A DNA stretch of 25,775 nucleotides from JACCXJ01 sp052387115 (GTDB taxonomy: Bacteria; Pseudomonadota; Gammaproteobacteria; JACCXJ01). Below the pieces are notes generated by a model. It had not been told where the DNA came from. It searched no databases and saw only the letters and a program-made list of their open reading frames with translations. The stretch spans positions 1 to 25,775 of the forward strand of contig JBQTJM010000411.1 of NCBI GenBank assembly GCA_052387115.1, in the 5' to 3' direction. Every line of letters starts with the position of its first letter. Position 1 is the stretch's first letter. The position numbers and the translations under genes were made by a program. Positions 7,606-14,730 of the stretch are shown here, one piece after another.

Positions 7606-8471
7606 GAACCGCTCGCTGGCGCGCAGGCCCGAGGGCCCTGGACCCGATCGTAGACCGCAAACAGTTGGCCGCCGGTGTCACCGATCGGTTCCTGGTAGTG
7701 GAGGCCGCTCAGGGTGAAATCCACCGGCGGGCACAGGCGCGGGCCATTCAACAGGGTATCGAAGGATCCTCCGCCGAGGAGGCGGTGTACCTGGGTGAGG
7801 TACAGTCGATCGACGGCACCGGCCGTCAGCAAGGTCGACAAGACGCCGGGGCCGCCTGTGGCGTAGATGCTGTTGAAACCATGGGCGCCTAGCACCTCGA
7901 TCAGTTCGGCGCCGCACACCCCTCGCCCTGCCCCCGTTAGCAGGACCCCGGCGCCCGCGGCTTCCAGTGCCCTTAGCTGTTCCGGCGGCGCCTCGCTACC
8001 GGTAGCGATGTACAGGGTCCGACCGAACCGCGCGATGAGCTGCGCGAGGGGGAAATCCAGGCGCTGGCTCAGAACCACGATGGCCGGTTGCGCGGCGAGC
8101 CCGTGACTCCGGCGCCAATCGATGAGATCCCGGTACTCGGCTGCGGTGCTCACCGGCGGCAGGTCCTGGGCCCGACCACGGGCCAACTGGCGCAGATAAC
8201 GGCCGCTCGTCACGATGGCGTCGGCAAGCGCTGCCAGCTCTTGGAAGAGACGCCAGTCGTCCGGGTTAGTGATCGACTCCGGTACCAGCCGCTCGCCGGT
8301 CTCCGAGTGATCGAGCGCGATGCGCCCATCCAGGCTCATGATGAAGTTGCTGTAGACGTAAGGCCGTGGGCGAGGCGGAGAGGGGCGCAAGGTGGGGGCA
8401 TGGCCGAGATAGAGACCGCTCAGCGGGACGGTCCGCGCCGGCGCCGGGAAGAGGCGGGTGAGTGTCGGCAT
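7602..8471 (-). CDS. RibD C-terminal-type reductase (pyrimidine reductase/DHFR fold)
   Basis: A 289-residue protein of the RibD_C family, NADPH-dependent reductases with a dihydrofolate-reductase fold. In RibD this domain reduces the riboflavin-pathway pyrimidine. Visible are the N-terminal YSNFIMSLDGRIA (about 40–52), a DWRLFQELAALADAIVTSGRYL segment with the TSG nucleotide/substrate loop, and the C-terminal ATGGPGVLSTLL (about 213–224) followed by VDRLYLTQVHRLLGGG. No deaminase domain is present, so it is not a full RibD and its substrate is uncertain. Its stop overlaps the stop of the convergent epimerase gene by 3 bp. The ATG at 8471 sits behind an AT-rich stretch (TAATTAAATAAA) with no obvious ribosome-binding site. 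It seems to be a single gene. Confidence 0.85.
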   Translation of the reverse strand: MPTLTRLFPAPARTVPLSGLYLGHAPTLRPSPPRPRPYVYSNFIMSLDGRIALDHSETGERLVPESITNPDDWRLFQELAALADAIVTSGRYLRQLARGRAQDLPPVSTAAEYRDLIDWRRSHGLAAQPAIVVLSQRLDFPLAQLIARFGRTLYIATGSEAPPEQLRALEAAGAGVLLTGAGRGVCGAELIEVLGAHGFNSIYATGGPGVLSTLLTAGAVDRLYLTQVHRLLGGGSFDTLLNGPRLCPPVDFTLSGLHYQEPIGDTGGQLFAVYDRVQGPRACAPASGS

Positions 8472-8570
8472 GGTTTATTTAATTACGGCGAGGTGGCGGT
8501 GATCCCTTCCCGCGCGCGTCGCTGTATGCGTGGTCAGTCCCAGGGTCGTCGATCGTCCGGGTCGCACGTT

Positions 8571-9569
8571 TCAGTAAACCCGCGACACCCGATAACCGAG
8601 GTCTTCGAGTAGCGCCAGCACGCCGCGCTCGCCGGCCAGGTGCAGGGCGCCGATGGCAATGAACGAGGATCCTTCGGCCAGCCGGGGTGCCATGCGCTCG
8701 ACCATGAGACGGTTCCGCTTCCATAACAGGCTGTCCATGAGCCGGCTGTAGTGGTCTTGCCCGCTGGCTTGATATCTCTCGGAAGTGCGATATAGAGCGA
8801 GCGCCATGAGCATTCCGAGGTCGCGATCGAGATAGGCGCGCAACAGCCCCGCGACCTCCCGTTGTAGGGCGTCGTAATGGCACACGGCGTCGTTGAGGAG
8901 TGCGATCTGGTCGTTCAGAGGCAGTCCGCTCAGCGCCGCCGCCTGTTCCTCGACCGACTCCAGACCCTGTACCCCCTTGCCGCTTTCCTGCGCCCTGCGC
9001 ATGAGCTCCAGATCGAGCGCCACGAGATCGGTGGGCGGCGGTAGGTTCAGCGTCGTAAAGACGACCCAGGGCCTCAAGCGCAGGGCCGCCTCGCGGGGGA
9101 TCGCATAGCGCTCCAAGAGGGGCGCGGCGCGCTCGAAGAGTGGCTGGCCGATCTCGGTGGGGAGGGACTTGCCCGGTTCGAGGAGCATGTGCGTGGAGAA
9201 CGCCGCCAGCCCGCGCTCGTCGAGCATGACTTCGATGACCAGGCCGCGACTGTTCTCGAAGGCCTCGCTCACGGGCTTGGGCAAGGCCAGGACGCGCGGG
9301 TCGCCGACGTGGATGGTTCCAAAGACGTGGCTCCCTGGGTGCCCGGCCTTCGTGACCTGAAACAACAGGCCTCGGTCGAAGCGCCCGCTGTGCCGGGCTA
9401 CCGATCCGGTCGCCGGTAGCGGTTCGCAGTCGAGCGCCCATACGCCGGGTGGGCTCCAAGCGCCGATCAGCAGCAGGACCCCTACGACGCTCATGAATCG
9501 AGTGCCACGGCCGCGTGCCGTTTTTTCGGCGACATTGCCAAGCGGCTTTATCCCGAATATAGATATCAT
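8571..9569 (-). CDS. TraB/GumN (TIKI-like) family protein, exported
   Basis: A 332-residue member of the TraB/PrgY/GumN family, predicted metalloprotease-like proteins related to TIKI. The two diagnostic G-x-x-H motifs are present: FGTIHVGD (H87) near the start and IGALHLAGERGV near the end, with the final strand LLEDLGYRVSRV. A hydrophobic stretch (about 26–46, SVVGVLLLIGAW) followed by WALDCEP looks like a signal peptide, though with a long N-region, so the protein should act in the periplasm. ATG 9569 has AAGGA 8 bases upstream, overlapping the nagZ stop region; a TTG at 9590 and an internal ATG at the signal core are alternatives. It starts 10 bp after nagZ, so the two are likely one transcript. 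The target is unknown. Confidence 0.88.
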   Translation of the reverse strand: MISIFGIKPLGNVAEKTARGRGTRFMSVVGVLLLIGAWSPPGVWALDCEPLPATGSVARHSGRFDRGLLFQVTKAGHPGSHVFGTIHVGDPRVLALPKPVSEAFENSRGLVIEVMLDERGLAAFSTHMLLEPGKSLPTEIGQPLFERAAPLLERYAIPREAALRLRPWVVFTTLNLPPPTDLVALDLELMRRAQESGKGVQGLESVEEQAAALSGLPLNDQIALLNDAVCHYDALQREVAGLLRAYLDRDLGMLMALALYRTSERYQASGQDHYSRLMDSLLWKRNRLMVERMAPRLAEGSSFIAIGALHLAGERGVLALLEDLGYRVSRVY

Positions 9570-9579
9570 GTGGGGATCC

Positions 9580-10629
9580 TTAAGAGGCAACGGCGCGGTG
9601 TAGTTCGGGCTCGGCCGCGAAGGCGGCGACCGCCCGCACCGCCTCCTGGCGATCTACGGTGTGGTTCGGCCCGCGCTCATGCCGCACAGCATGCCCGTAG
9701 AGCCGAGTGAGCGGAGCCTGGGGTCCGGTCTGCCGGGTGCCGGAAAGGGCTGCGAGGACCTCTGCTGCGCCCTGTGGATTGTTGCAGACCAAGAGCATAT
9801 CGCAACCTGCCTCGAGGGCGGCTCGGGCCCGATCGGGGTAGCCGCCGGCACCCGCCGCGCCGGCCATTGAGAGATCGTCGCTCACGACCACCCCATCGAA
9901 TCCCAACGCCGTCCGCAAGACCCGCTTGAGCCAGGCAGGCGAGAACCCGGCCTGCCGGTCATCCACCTGCGGGTACACGACGTGGGCCGGCATGATGCCA
10001 TCGAGGTCCGCCCGGGCGAGCCGTGCGAAGGGTACCAGGTCGGTTCGCGCGATGCGGGCATAGGGGCGATCATCTATCGGGATCTCGATATGGGAGTCGG
10101 CGCCGACCGAGCCGTGACCGGGAAAGTGTTTGCCGACCGCAGCCATGCCCGCCTCCCGCATCCCTTCGATATAGGCCGATGCCAGCCCGGCCACTGTTTC
10201 GGGGTGCCGATGGAAGGCGCGCTCGCCGATCACGGCACTGGTGCCGAGACCGAGGTCGAGGACCGGAGCGAAGCTCAGATCCACACCCACGGCGCGGAGC
10301 TCCGCGGCCATGACGAAACCGCACAGGTGTGCCATGCGTCGGGCTTGGAACGGGTCGCGATCATGAAGCCGTCCGAGCGCGGCGCACGGCGGGAGCCGGG
10401 TGAACCCGGTGCGAAAACGCTGCACCGGTCCGCCCTCCTGGTCCACGGCGATCAGGAGCGGTGGGCTCTTCAAGGCGTGCAGCGCGGTGCATAGCGCCGT
10501 GATCTGCCGGGGGCCGATGTAGTTGCGCGTGAACAGGATCACCCCGCAGCACCGGGGGTGAAGCAAGAGCTCCTGTTCCTCGGCCGAGGGCTCGGTGCCG
10601 AGGAGATCCAGCATCACGAGGCCGGACAT
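9580..10629 (-). CDS. nagZ: beta-N-acetylhexosaminidase
   Basis: Removes GlcNAc from GlcNAc-1,6-anhydroMurNAc (peptides) in the cytoplasm during peptidoglycan recycling; a GH3 enzyme. The 349-residue protein shows the GH3 NagZ order: VDQEGGPVQR (62–71), the flexible-loop motif GKHFPGHGSVGADSH (166–180) with the catalytic His, MPAHVVYP (213–220) and the nucleophile Asp in VVVSDDLSM (D251). ATG 10629 has GGGGAGGA 9 bases upstream and gives the normal length; an in-frame upstream start at 10671 would add 14 residues without family support. It is single-domain with no signal peptide, as expected. The TraB/GumN gene follows closely. The 236-bp spacer to the divergent L,D-transpeptidase gene holds a tandem repeat. 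Confidence 0.96.
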   Translation of the reverse strand: MSGLVMLDLLGTEPSAEEQELLLHPRCCGVILFTRNYIGPRQITALCTALHALKSPPLLIAVDQEGGPVQRFRTGFTRLPPCAALGRLHDRDPFQARRMAHLCGFVMAAELRAVGVDLSFAPVLDLGLGTSAVIGERAFHRHPETVAGLASAYIEGMREAGMAAVGKHFPGHGSVGADSHIEIPIDDRPYARIARTDLVPFARLARADLDGIMPAHVVYPQVDDRQAGFSPAWLKRVLRTALGFDGVVVSDDLSMAGAAGAGGYPDRARAALEAGCDMLLVCNNPQGAAEVLAALSGTRQTGPQAPLTRLYGHAVRHERGPNHTVDRQEAVRAVAAFAAEPELHRAVAS

Positions 10630-10801
10630 CGAAAACGGTCCTCCCCGAGAGGCATGTCGAGTGTCGAACACGACGCAGGAGTGCCTCGTGCAGATGCGGT
10701 GCGGGTCGAAGAGCTCGGCATGCGGATGTCAGGGCGGTGCTCGGACAGGGGCTCGGGGTCCACGGGTGGGTCTCGAGATCATAGAATAGAGCAGGACGGG
10801 G

Positions 10802-10851
10802 GCCCAAGTCCTCGCCCCGTGTCATCGCCCCAAGTGATCGCCCAAGTCATG
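10802..10851. repeat. 12–13-bp degenerate tandem repeat, 4 copies
   Basis: Four units start with GCCC: GCCCAAGTCCTC (10802), GCCCCGTGTCATC (10814), GCCCCAAGTGATC (10827) and GCCCAAGTCATG (10840). The array ends 14 bp before the L,D-transpeptidase start, so it forms part of that gene's leader region. Most of the remaining 10630–10801 spacer shows no structure I recognise. Confidence 0.7.
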
Positions 10852-10865
10852 GAGAATCCAGCCGC

Positions 10866-11360
10866 ATGCACGATTCCACCCGCATCGAGATCGACCTCGG
10901 CCAGCAGTGCCTCACACTCTTTCGGAGTAGTGAGAGGCGCGCGGTTTATCCGGTGTCCACCGCCAAGAATGGTGCGGGCGAATCGCGGGGTAGCGAGTGT
11001 ACGCCGTGCGGCCGGCACGCGATCGATGAGAAGATCGGTCACGGATGCCCCGTGAACACCGTGTTCGTGGCGCGCCGGCCGACCGGCGAGGTGTATACGC
11101 CGGCATTGCGGGAGCAGTATCCCGGCCGCGACTGGATCCTGACGCGCATCCTATGGCTCACCGGGCTCGAACCCGGGCGCAACCAGGGAGGCGATGTCGA
11201 TACCCGCGGCCGCTACGTCTATATCCACGGCGCGCCCGACGAAGTGCCCATGGGTGTCCCTGGCTCACGCGGCTGCGTGCGCATGCGGAACTCGGACATC
11301 GTGGCGTTGTTCGATGCCGTTCGGGTCGGCACCGGCGTGCTGATCACGCCGGATTTATAG
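10866..11360 (+). CDS. L,D-transpeptidase (YkuD domain) without signal peptide
   Basis: A 164-residue YkuD/ErfK-family protein. The catalytic region is complete: YIHGAP with H121, then S134-R-G-C137-V-R139-M, the S-x-G-C-x-R nucleophile motif. Family members cross-link peptidoglycan 3–3, attach lipoproteins, or act as carboxypeptidases. The N-terminus (STRIEIDLGQQCLTLFRSS) goes straight into the domain's first beta strands with no signal peptide or membrane segment, and ATG 10866 is well placed behind GGAGAA. Export, if any, is unexplained; short homologues of this type also occur in other gammaproteobacteria. The gene ends at a TAG that is also the first unit of a 17-bp tandem array. The FkbM gene follows. 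Confidence 0.9.
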   Translation: MHDSTRIEIDLGQQCLTLFRSSERRAVYPVSTAKNGAGESRGSECTPCGRHAIDEKIGHGCPVNTVFVARRPTGEVYTPALREQYPGRDWILTRILWLTGLEPGRNQGGDVDTRGRYVYIHGAPDEVPMGVPGSRGCVRMRNSDIVALFDAVRVGTGVLITPDL

Positions 11361-11420
11361 TCAATGCCAGATATAGTCAATGCCAAAATATAGTCAATGC
11401 CAAAATATAGTCAATGAAGA
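11358..11420. repeat. 17-bp tandem repeat, about 3.7 copies, starting at a stop codon
   Basis: The units begin exactly at the L,D-transpeptidase stop: TAGTCAATGCCAGATA (11358, 16 bp), TAGTCAATGCCAAAATA (11374 and 11391, identical 17-mers), and a partial copy TAGTCAATGAAGA (11408). Each carries TAG and an ATG. The TAGs fall in frames 0, +1, 0 and +2 relative to the gene, so all three frames are closed. Confidence 0.92.
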
Positions 11421-11454
11421 TGCACCCGTGCCGCCTTCCCGGAGCCTGAGCCCC

Positions 11455-12162
11455 ATGCCTTGGACGCCAGCCGCGCTATGCTCCCTCCTCGTCAAGATCG
11501 CCGACGATTGGTTCTATGTCCCCCGCTGGAAGAAGCTCGACCGCGTCCTGTCGATGCGGGCGTCCGCCTGTGACGATTTCTACTTCATCCAGATTGGCGC
11601 CAACGACGGCGCCATGCGCGACCACCTGCGCGACTTCATCCTGCGCTTCCGCTGGCGCGGGATCCTGGTGGAGCCGGTGCCGGCCTATTGCGCCCGCCTG
11701 CGCGCCAATTATCGGAGTCAACCCGGGCTCATCATCGAACAGCTCGCCATCGCCGAGCGCGAGGAGCGGCGCGATCTGTTTCGGATATGCGACGAGGTGG
11801 AGCACCTGCCCGCCTGGTGCAGGGGGCTCGCGTCCTTCCACCTGGAGGTGGTGCGCAAGCATCGTTTCGTGGTCCCGGACCTGGAACGCTATATCGTCCG
11901 CGAACAGGTGCAATGTCTGCCCCTCCGCCGGCTCCTGGAGAAGCACCGAGTCGATCGACTCGACCTCTTGTCGATCGACACCGAGGGTCATGATTACGAG
12001 GTCATCAAGCAGATCGACTTTCGGGCCTTGAGACCCGGCATCGTGCTCTACGAGCACCGTCACCTGCCCCGCCCGGATCGAGCGGCCTGCGAGCACTTGC
12101 TGTGCTCCCACGGCTATCGCCTGGCGAGCCGTCTGGGCAATACCCTCGCGTATCTCGATTAA
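11455..12162 (+). CDS. FkbM family SAM-dependent methyltransferase
   Basis: A 235-residue class I methyltransferase of the FkbM type (Methyltransf_21), typically O-methylating sugars or polyketide-like substrates. It contains the SAM-binding motif FIQIGANDGA (about 44–53), motif II ILVEPVPAYCARL, and the family hallmark LLSIDTEGHDYEVIKQIDF, ending with ALRPGIVLYEHRHL. ATG 11455 has GGAG 10 bases upstream. The frame is open from an ATG at 11380, but those extra residues are translated tandem repeat and are unlikely to be native. Its substrate is unknown; FkbM enzymes often sit with glycan genes, and this window has several. The TAA stop lies inside the first unit of a 15-bp array shared with the convergent cysZ. 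Confidence 0.9.
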   Translation: MPWTPAALCSLLVKIADDWFYVPRWKKLDRVLSMRASACDDFYFIQIGANDGAMRDHLRDFILRFRWRGILVEPVPAYCARLRANYRSQPGLIIEQLAIAEREERRDLFRICDEVEHLPAWCRGLASFHLEVVRKHRFVVPDLERYIVREQVQCLPLRRLLEKHRVDRLDLLSIDTEGHDYEVIKQIDFRALRPGIVLYEHRHLPRPDRAACEHLLCSHGYRLASRLGNTLAYLD

Positions 12163-12230
12163 CTGGAGGGCGATTAACTGGAGGGCGATTAACTGGAGGT
12201 CGATTAACTGGAGGGCGATTAGCGGGAGGC
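12156..12230. repeat. 15-bp tandem array, 5 copies, bridging two convergent stops
   Basis: Units of CGATTAACTGGAGGG start at 12156, 12171, 12186 (last base T), 12201 and 12216 (diverged, CGATTAGCGGGAGGC). The first copy contains the FkbM TAA (12160–12162), and the fifth contains the cysZ stop (TTA at 12219–12221, TAA on minus). The period is a multiple of three, so each gene is followed by several further in-frame stops. The unit also contains GGAGG. Confidence 0.95.
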
Positions 12231-12974
12231 CCTGCCGCGCGATTCCGGCGGGCGGACGGGTCGGAGCCGATCGATCCAGAGCGCCGTCGCGCCGGCCACG
12301 GCCGCCGGCATGGCGATAAAGTTCACGACGGGGATGAGGGTCATGCACAAGGCCGCGAGGCCGAAGCCGAGCGCCAAAGGCCGCTGCTCGGCCAAGAGCG
12401 CCCGTTGGGAGCGCACATCGATGCCATGATTGGCCATCGGATAGTCTGCGTATTCCAGTGCCAGGAGCCAGGCCGCGACCACGAACCACAAAAGCGGCGC
12501 GATGGCTTGCAGCCCCGGTACGAAGAACAGGATCGTCACTGGGATGATACACAGGGCCGCATGCGCCAGCTTACGAAGCTCGGATAGCCACGCCGTCAGC
12601 GCCTGCCTGAACGGGCCCGCGCCGCTCGCGGGGTCCGCGGGTGGCTGTCCCGTGAGGCGTTTCTCGACGGCCACGGCGAGGCGGCCGTTGAACGGCGTGG
12701 CGATGAGATTGGCGAGGTAGGTGAAGCCGAAGAACACGATCCCCAGGACCGAGAGGATGACCACCGGCCAGAACAGCCACTGCAACCAGTCGGGAAGAAA
12801 GCGCTGTGCCAGCCCGGTCAAGCGCTCTACGAGATAAAGTGCGGCGAAGCAGAAGATCAGGGCGTTGATGACCAACGGGATCGCGACATAGCGCCGGATC
12901 CCCGCCGCGCCGATGAGGCGCACGCCGACGAGCCCATACCGAAACCCATCGGCCAACTGCCGCGCGGCGTTCAC
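12219..12974 (-). CDS. cysZ: CysZ/EI24 family membrane protein
   Basis: An inner-membrane protein of 251 residues in the CysZ family, associated in E. coli with sulfate uptake for cysteine synthesis. Four or so hydrophobic segments are visible: about 29–50 (YVAIPLVINALIFCF), 66–90 (LFWPVVILSVLGIVFF), 136–172 (IIPVTILFFVPG, then LLWFVVAAWLLAL) and 205–232. The family signature EYADYPMANHGI follows the third region, and the N-terminal DGFRYGLVGVRLI is typical. The start is GTG 12974, 9 bp after the queF stop, with no strong ribosome-binding site. It probably shares a transcript with queF. Transport activity is inferred from the family; no other sulfate genes are in the window. Confidence 0.88.
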   Translation of the reverse strand: MNAARQLADGFRYGLVGVRLIGAAGIRRYVAIPLVINALIFCFAALYLVERLTGLAQRFLPDWLQWLFWPVVILSVLGIVFFGFTYLANLIATPFNGRLAVAVEKRLTGQPPADPASGAGPFRQALTAWLSELRKLAHAALCIIPVTILFFVPGLQAIAPLLWFVVAAWLLALEYADYPMANHGIDVRSQRALLAEQRPLALGFGLAALCMTLIPVVNFIAMPAAVAGATALWIDRLRPVRPPESRGRASR

Positions 12975-12983
12975 TGCTGCCGC

Positions 12984-13373
12984 TCAGCCGAGATCGAGAC
13001 CGGGTGGGGCGGCCCAGTCCGGCGCCTGGTAGTGGGCGATCACGGTCGTGTACAATCCGCCGCGCACATTGAACCGCGCCTCGGTCCGTGCAAAGCGCGG
13101 GCGGATGGCCGACACCACGTCATCGAGGATGCGGTTGGTGACGTCTTCGTGGTAGGCGCCGGTCTCGCGATAGGACCAGATATAGAGCTTCAGGGCCTTG
13201 AGCTCCAGGCAATGGTGATCGGGGACATAGGCAAGCCGCAGGGTCGCGAAGTCGGGCTGGCCGGTCTTGGGACACAGGCAGGTGAACTCGGGGATGCGGA
13301 TGCGGATGAGATAATCCCGATCCGGTTTGGGGTTTTGAAAGGTCTCCAGGGATGGCAGAGAGGAGGCCGTCAT
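12984..13373 (-). CDS. queF: NADPH-dependent 7-cyano-7-deazaguanine reductase, short type
   Basis: Reduces preQ0 to preQ1 in queuosine biosynthesis, cytoplasmic. The 129-residue protein is the unimodular (B. subtilis YkvM-like) form. It has PEFTCLCPKTGQPDFA (28–43) with the thioimide-forming Cys34 and the Asp in PDF, then the QueF motif region ELKALKLYIWSYRE (57–70) that binds NADPH, and THE-equivalent HEDVTNRILDD. The motif more usually reads E-S-K-S-L-K; here it is E-L-K-A-L-K. Start ATG 13373. I looked for a preQ1 riboswitch in the leader and did not see one. The 156-bp spacer to the divergent lpxK contains a degenerate tandem repeat. Confidence 0.95.
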   Translation of the reverse strand: MTASSLPSLETFQNPKPDRDYLIRIRIPEFTCLCPKTGQPDFATLRLAYVPDHHCLELKALKLYIWSYRETGAYHEDVTNRILDDVVSAIRPRFARTEARFNVRGGLYTTVIAHYQAPDWAAPPGLDLG

Positions 13374-13403
13374 GGTCGTATTCGCATCGTGGCGCCTGAG
13401 TCC

Positions 13404-13460
13404 GAATATCTGAATCGGGAATGCCCGGATCAGAATGCCTGAATTGGAATGGCATTATAG
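13404..13460. repeat. 14–15-bp degenerate tandem repeat, 4 copies
   Basis: Successive units start with GAAT at 13404 (15 bp), 13419, 13433 and 13447 (14 bp each): GAATATCTGAATCGG, GAATGCCCGGATCA, GAATGCCTGAATTG, GAATGGCATTATAG. The array occupies the divergent queF/lpxK promoter region. Confidence 0.6.
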
Positions 13461-13529
13461 CGCCTGACATCGGCTGCGGTGAGGGCAGCGCATGGTGGTC
13501 CCGCAGGTAGCAGTAGCAATAGGACGTAT

Positions 13530-14558
13530 GTGCCGCTGACGGATCTCGCCCAGGCCATCTGGTACGGCGGCCATCCCCTGGGTCTTGTGCTCGCGCCGCT
13601 ATCCTGGCTCTACCGGGCTTGCGTGGCGCTGAGGCGCGCGGCCTACCGGGCGGGGCTTATGCGCGTGTCGCGCTGCACTAAGCCGGTCGTCGTGGTGGGC
13701 AATCTCACCGTGGGGGGGACCGGGAAGACACCGCTCGTGGTGTGGCTTGCAGAATGCCTGCGCCGGCATGGCTACCGACCGGGCATCGTCACGCGGGGCT
13801 ACGGGGGCGAGGCAGGCGTGTGGCCCAAGGAGGTGCGTACCGACAGCGATCCGGCCGTGGTGGGGGACGAGCCGGTGCTGCTCGCCCGACGGGCGCGCTG
13901 CCCGGTGGTCGCCGGGCCGGACCGTTACCGTGCCGCTCAGATCCTCTTGGAGCGTTGCGATGTCATCGTGAGCGACGACGGCCTGCAGCACCTCGCGCTG
14001 CACCGCGATCTCGAGATCGCCGTCATCGACGCGGTACGGCGCTTCGGCAACGGCCGGCTCTTGCCCGCGGGTCCGTTGCGAGAGCCGCTCGGCCGCCTCG
14101 CATCGGTGGATCTGGTGGTGGAGAACGGCGGGCAGGTGGGGAGGGATATCATTCGAGACCTCGCCCCTCTTCGGGTCCCGGGGCGCGTCGCCTACCCCAT
14201 GCAGTGCCGGGCGTTGCCGCTCTGTTCGCTCGCGGACGACCACGCGCTCGCGGCTACTGCGTGGCAGGGGCGCGTGGTGCACGCGGTCGCGGGGATCGGG
14301 CATCCAGAGCGCTTCTTCGCGACCCTTGTCGCCCTGGGTTTTGGGGTTATCCCCCACCCCTATCCCGATCACCATCGGTTCGCCACGAGTGATATCACGT
14401 TTGCCGACGGGCTCCCGGTCATCATGACCGAGAAGGACGCGGTAAAATGCCGGAGCTTCGCCGCTCCCGGTCATTGGTACCTGCCGGTAGCAGCGCATCT
14501 GCCCCCGGAATTCGAGCAACGGCTCATCGAACTTCTTCGGAGTGAGTGTCATGGATAA
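13530..14558 (+). CDS. lpxK: tetraacyldisaccharide 4'-kinase
   Basis: Phosphorylates the 4' position of the lipid A disaccharide precursor at the inner membrane. The protein (342 residues from GTG 13530) shows an N-terminal amphipathic/membrane segment with LSWLYRACVALRRAAYRAG, the Walker A VVGNLTVGGTGKTP, the TRGYGG motif, GDEPVLLARR, the catalytic region SDDGLQHLALHRD, RRFGNGRLLPAGPLREP, AGIGHPERFFATL and the ending MTEKDAVKCRSF. All these are LpxK hallmarks, and the length is close to the E. coli enzyme. An AGGA lies 7 bases before GTG 13530; an upstream GTG at 13479 would add unsupported residues. It overlaps the Trm112-like gene by 8 bp. Confidence 0.96.
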   Translation: MPLTDLAQAIWYGGHPLGLVLAPLSWLYRACVALRRAAYRAGLMRVSRCTKPVVVVGNLTVGGTGKTPLVVWLAECLRRHGYRPGIVTRGYGGEAGVWPKEVRTDSDPAVVGDEPVLLARRARCPVVAGPDRYRAAQILLERCDVIVSDDGLQHLALHRDLEIAVIDAVRRFGNGRLLPAGPLREPLGRLASVDLVVENGGQVGRDIIRDLAPLRVPGRVAYPMQCRALPLCSLADDHALAATAWQGRVVHAVAGIGHPERFFATLVALGFGVIPHPYPDHHRFATSDITFADGLPVIMTEKDAVKCRSFAAPGHWYLPVAAHLPPEFEQRLIELLRSECHG

Positions 14559-14730
14559 ACATCTATTGGACATCCTGGTCTGTCCGGTCTGCAAAGGGCC
14601 GCTCGGCTACCGGCGCACGGAGGCCGAGTTGGTCTGTAAGGCGTGCCGGTTGGCTTATCCCATCCGCGACGAGATCCCGGTGATGCTCGAGGATGAGGCC
14701 CGCAAGGTGACGCTGGACGAGGTCGTATAG
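14551..14730 (+). CDS. ycaR: Trm112-like zinc-ribbon protein (YcaR)
   Basis: A 59-residue protein of the Trm112/UPF0434 family. It has DILVCPVCKGPLGYR (a CxxC pair), a second pair in LVCKACRLAYPIRDEIPVML, and the conserved P-I-R-x-x-I-P-V-M ending. It probably binds zinc. In many gammaproteobacteria it is encoded between lpxK and kdsB, as here; the bacterial role is unsettled, while eukaryotic Trm112 activates methyltransferases. ATG 14551 has GGAG 9 bases upstream. It overlaps the end of lpxK by 8 bp, and its TAG stop directly abuts the kdsB start. Confidence 0.93.
   Translation: MDKHLLDILVCPVCKGPLGYRRTEAELVCKACRLAYPIRDEIPVMLEDEARKVTLDEVV

Noticed and set aside
8479..9459. 326-residue minus-strand open frame over the TraB/GumN gene
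   Set aside because: It is a shifted-frame shadow, rich in Arg/Ala/Gly/Pro, whereas the overlapping TraB/GumN frame has clear family motifs.
11358..12230. Tandem arrays considered as CRISPR
   Set aside because: Units are contiguous with no spacers, only 14–17 bp, and no cas gene is present.
11476..12552. 358-residue minus-strand open frame across FkbM and the 15-bp array
   Set aside because: It runs antisense to FkbM and through the repeat array, and has no recognisable domain; FkbM and cysZ motifs are decisive.
13374..13478. preQ1 riboswitch upstream of queF
   Set aside because: No aptamer-like hairpin with the expected A-rich tail was seen; the spacer is occupied by a degenerate tandem repeat.
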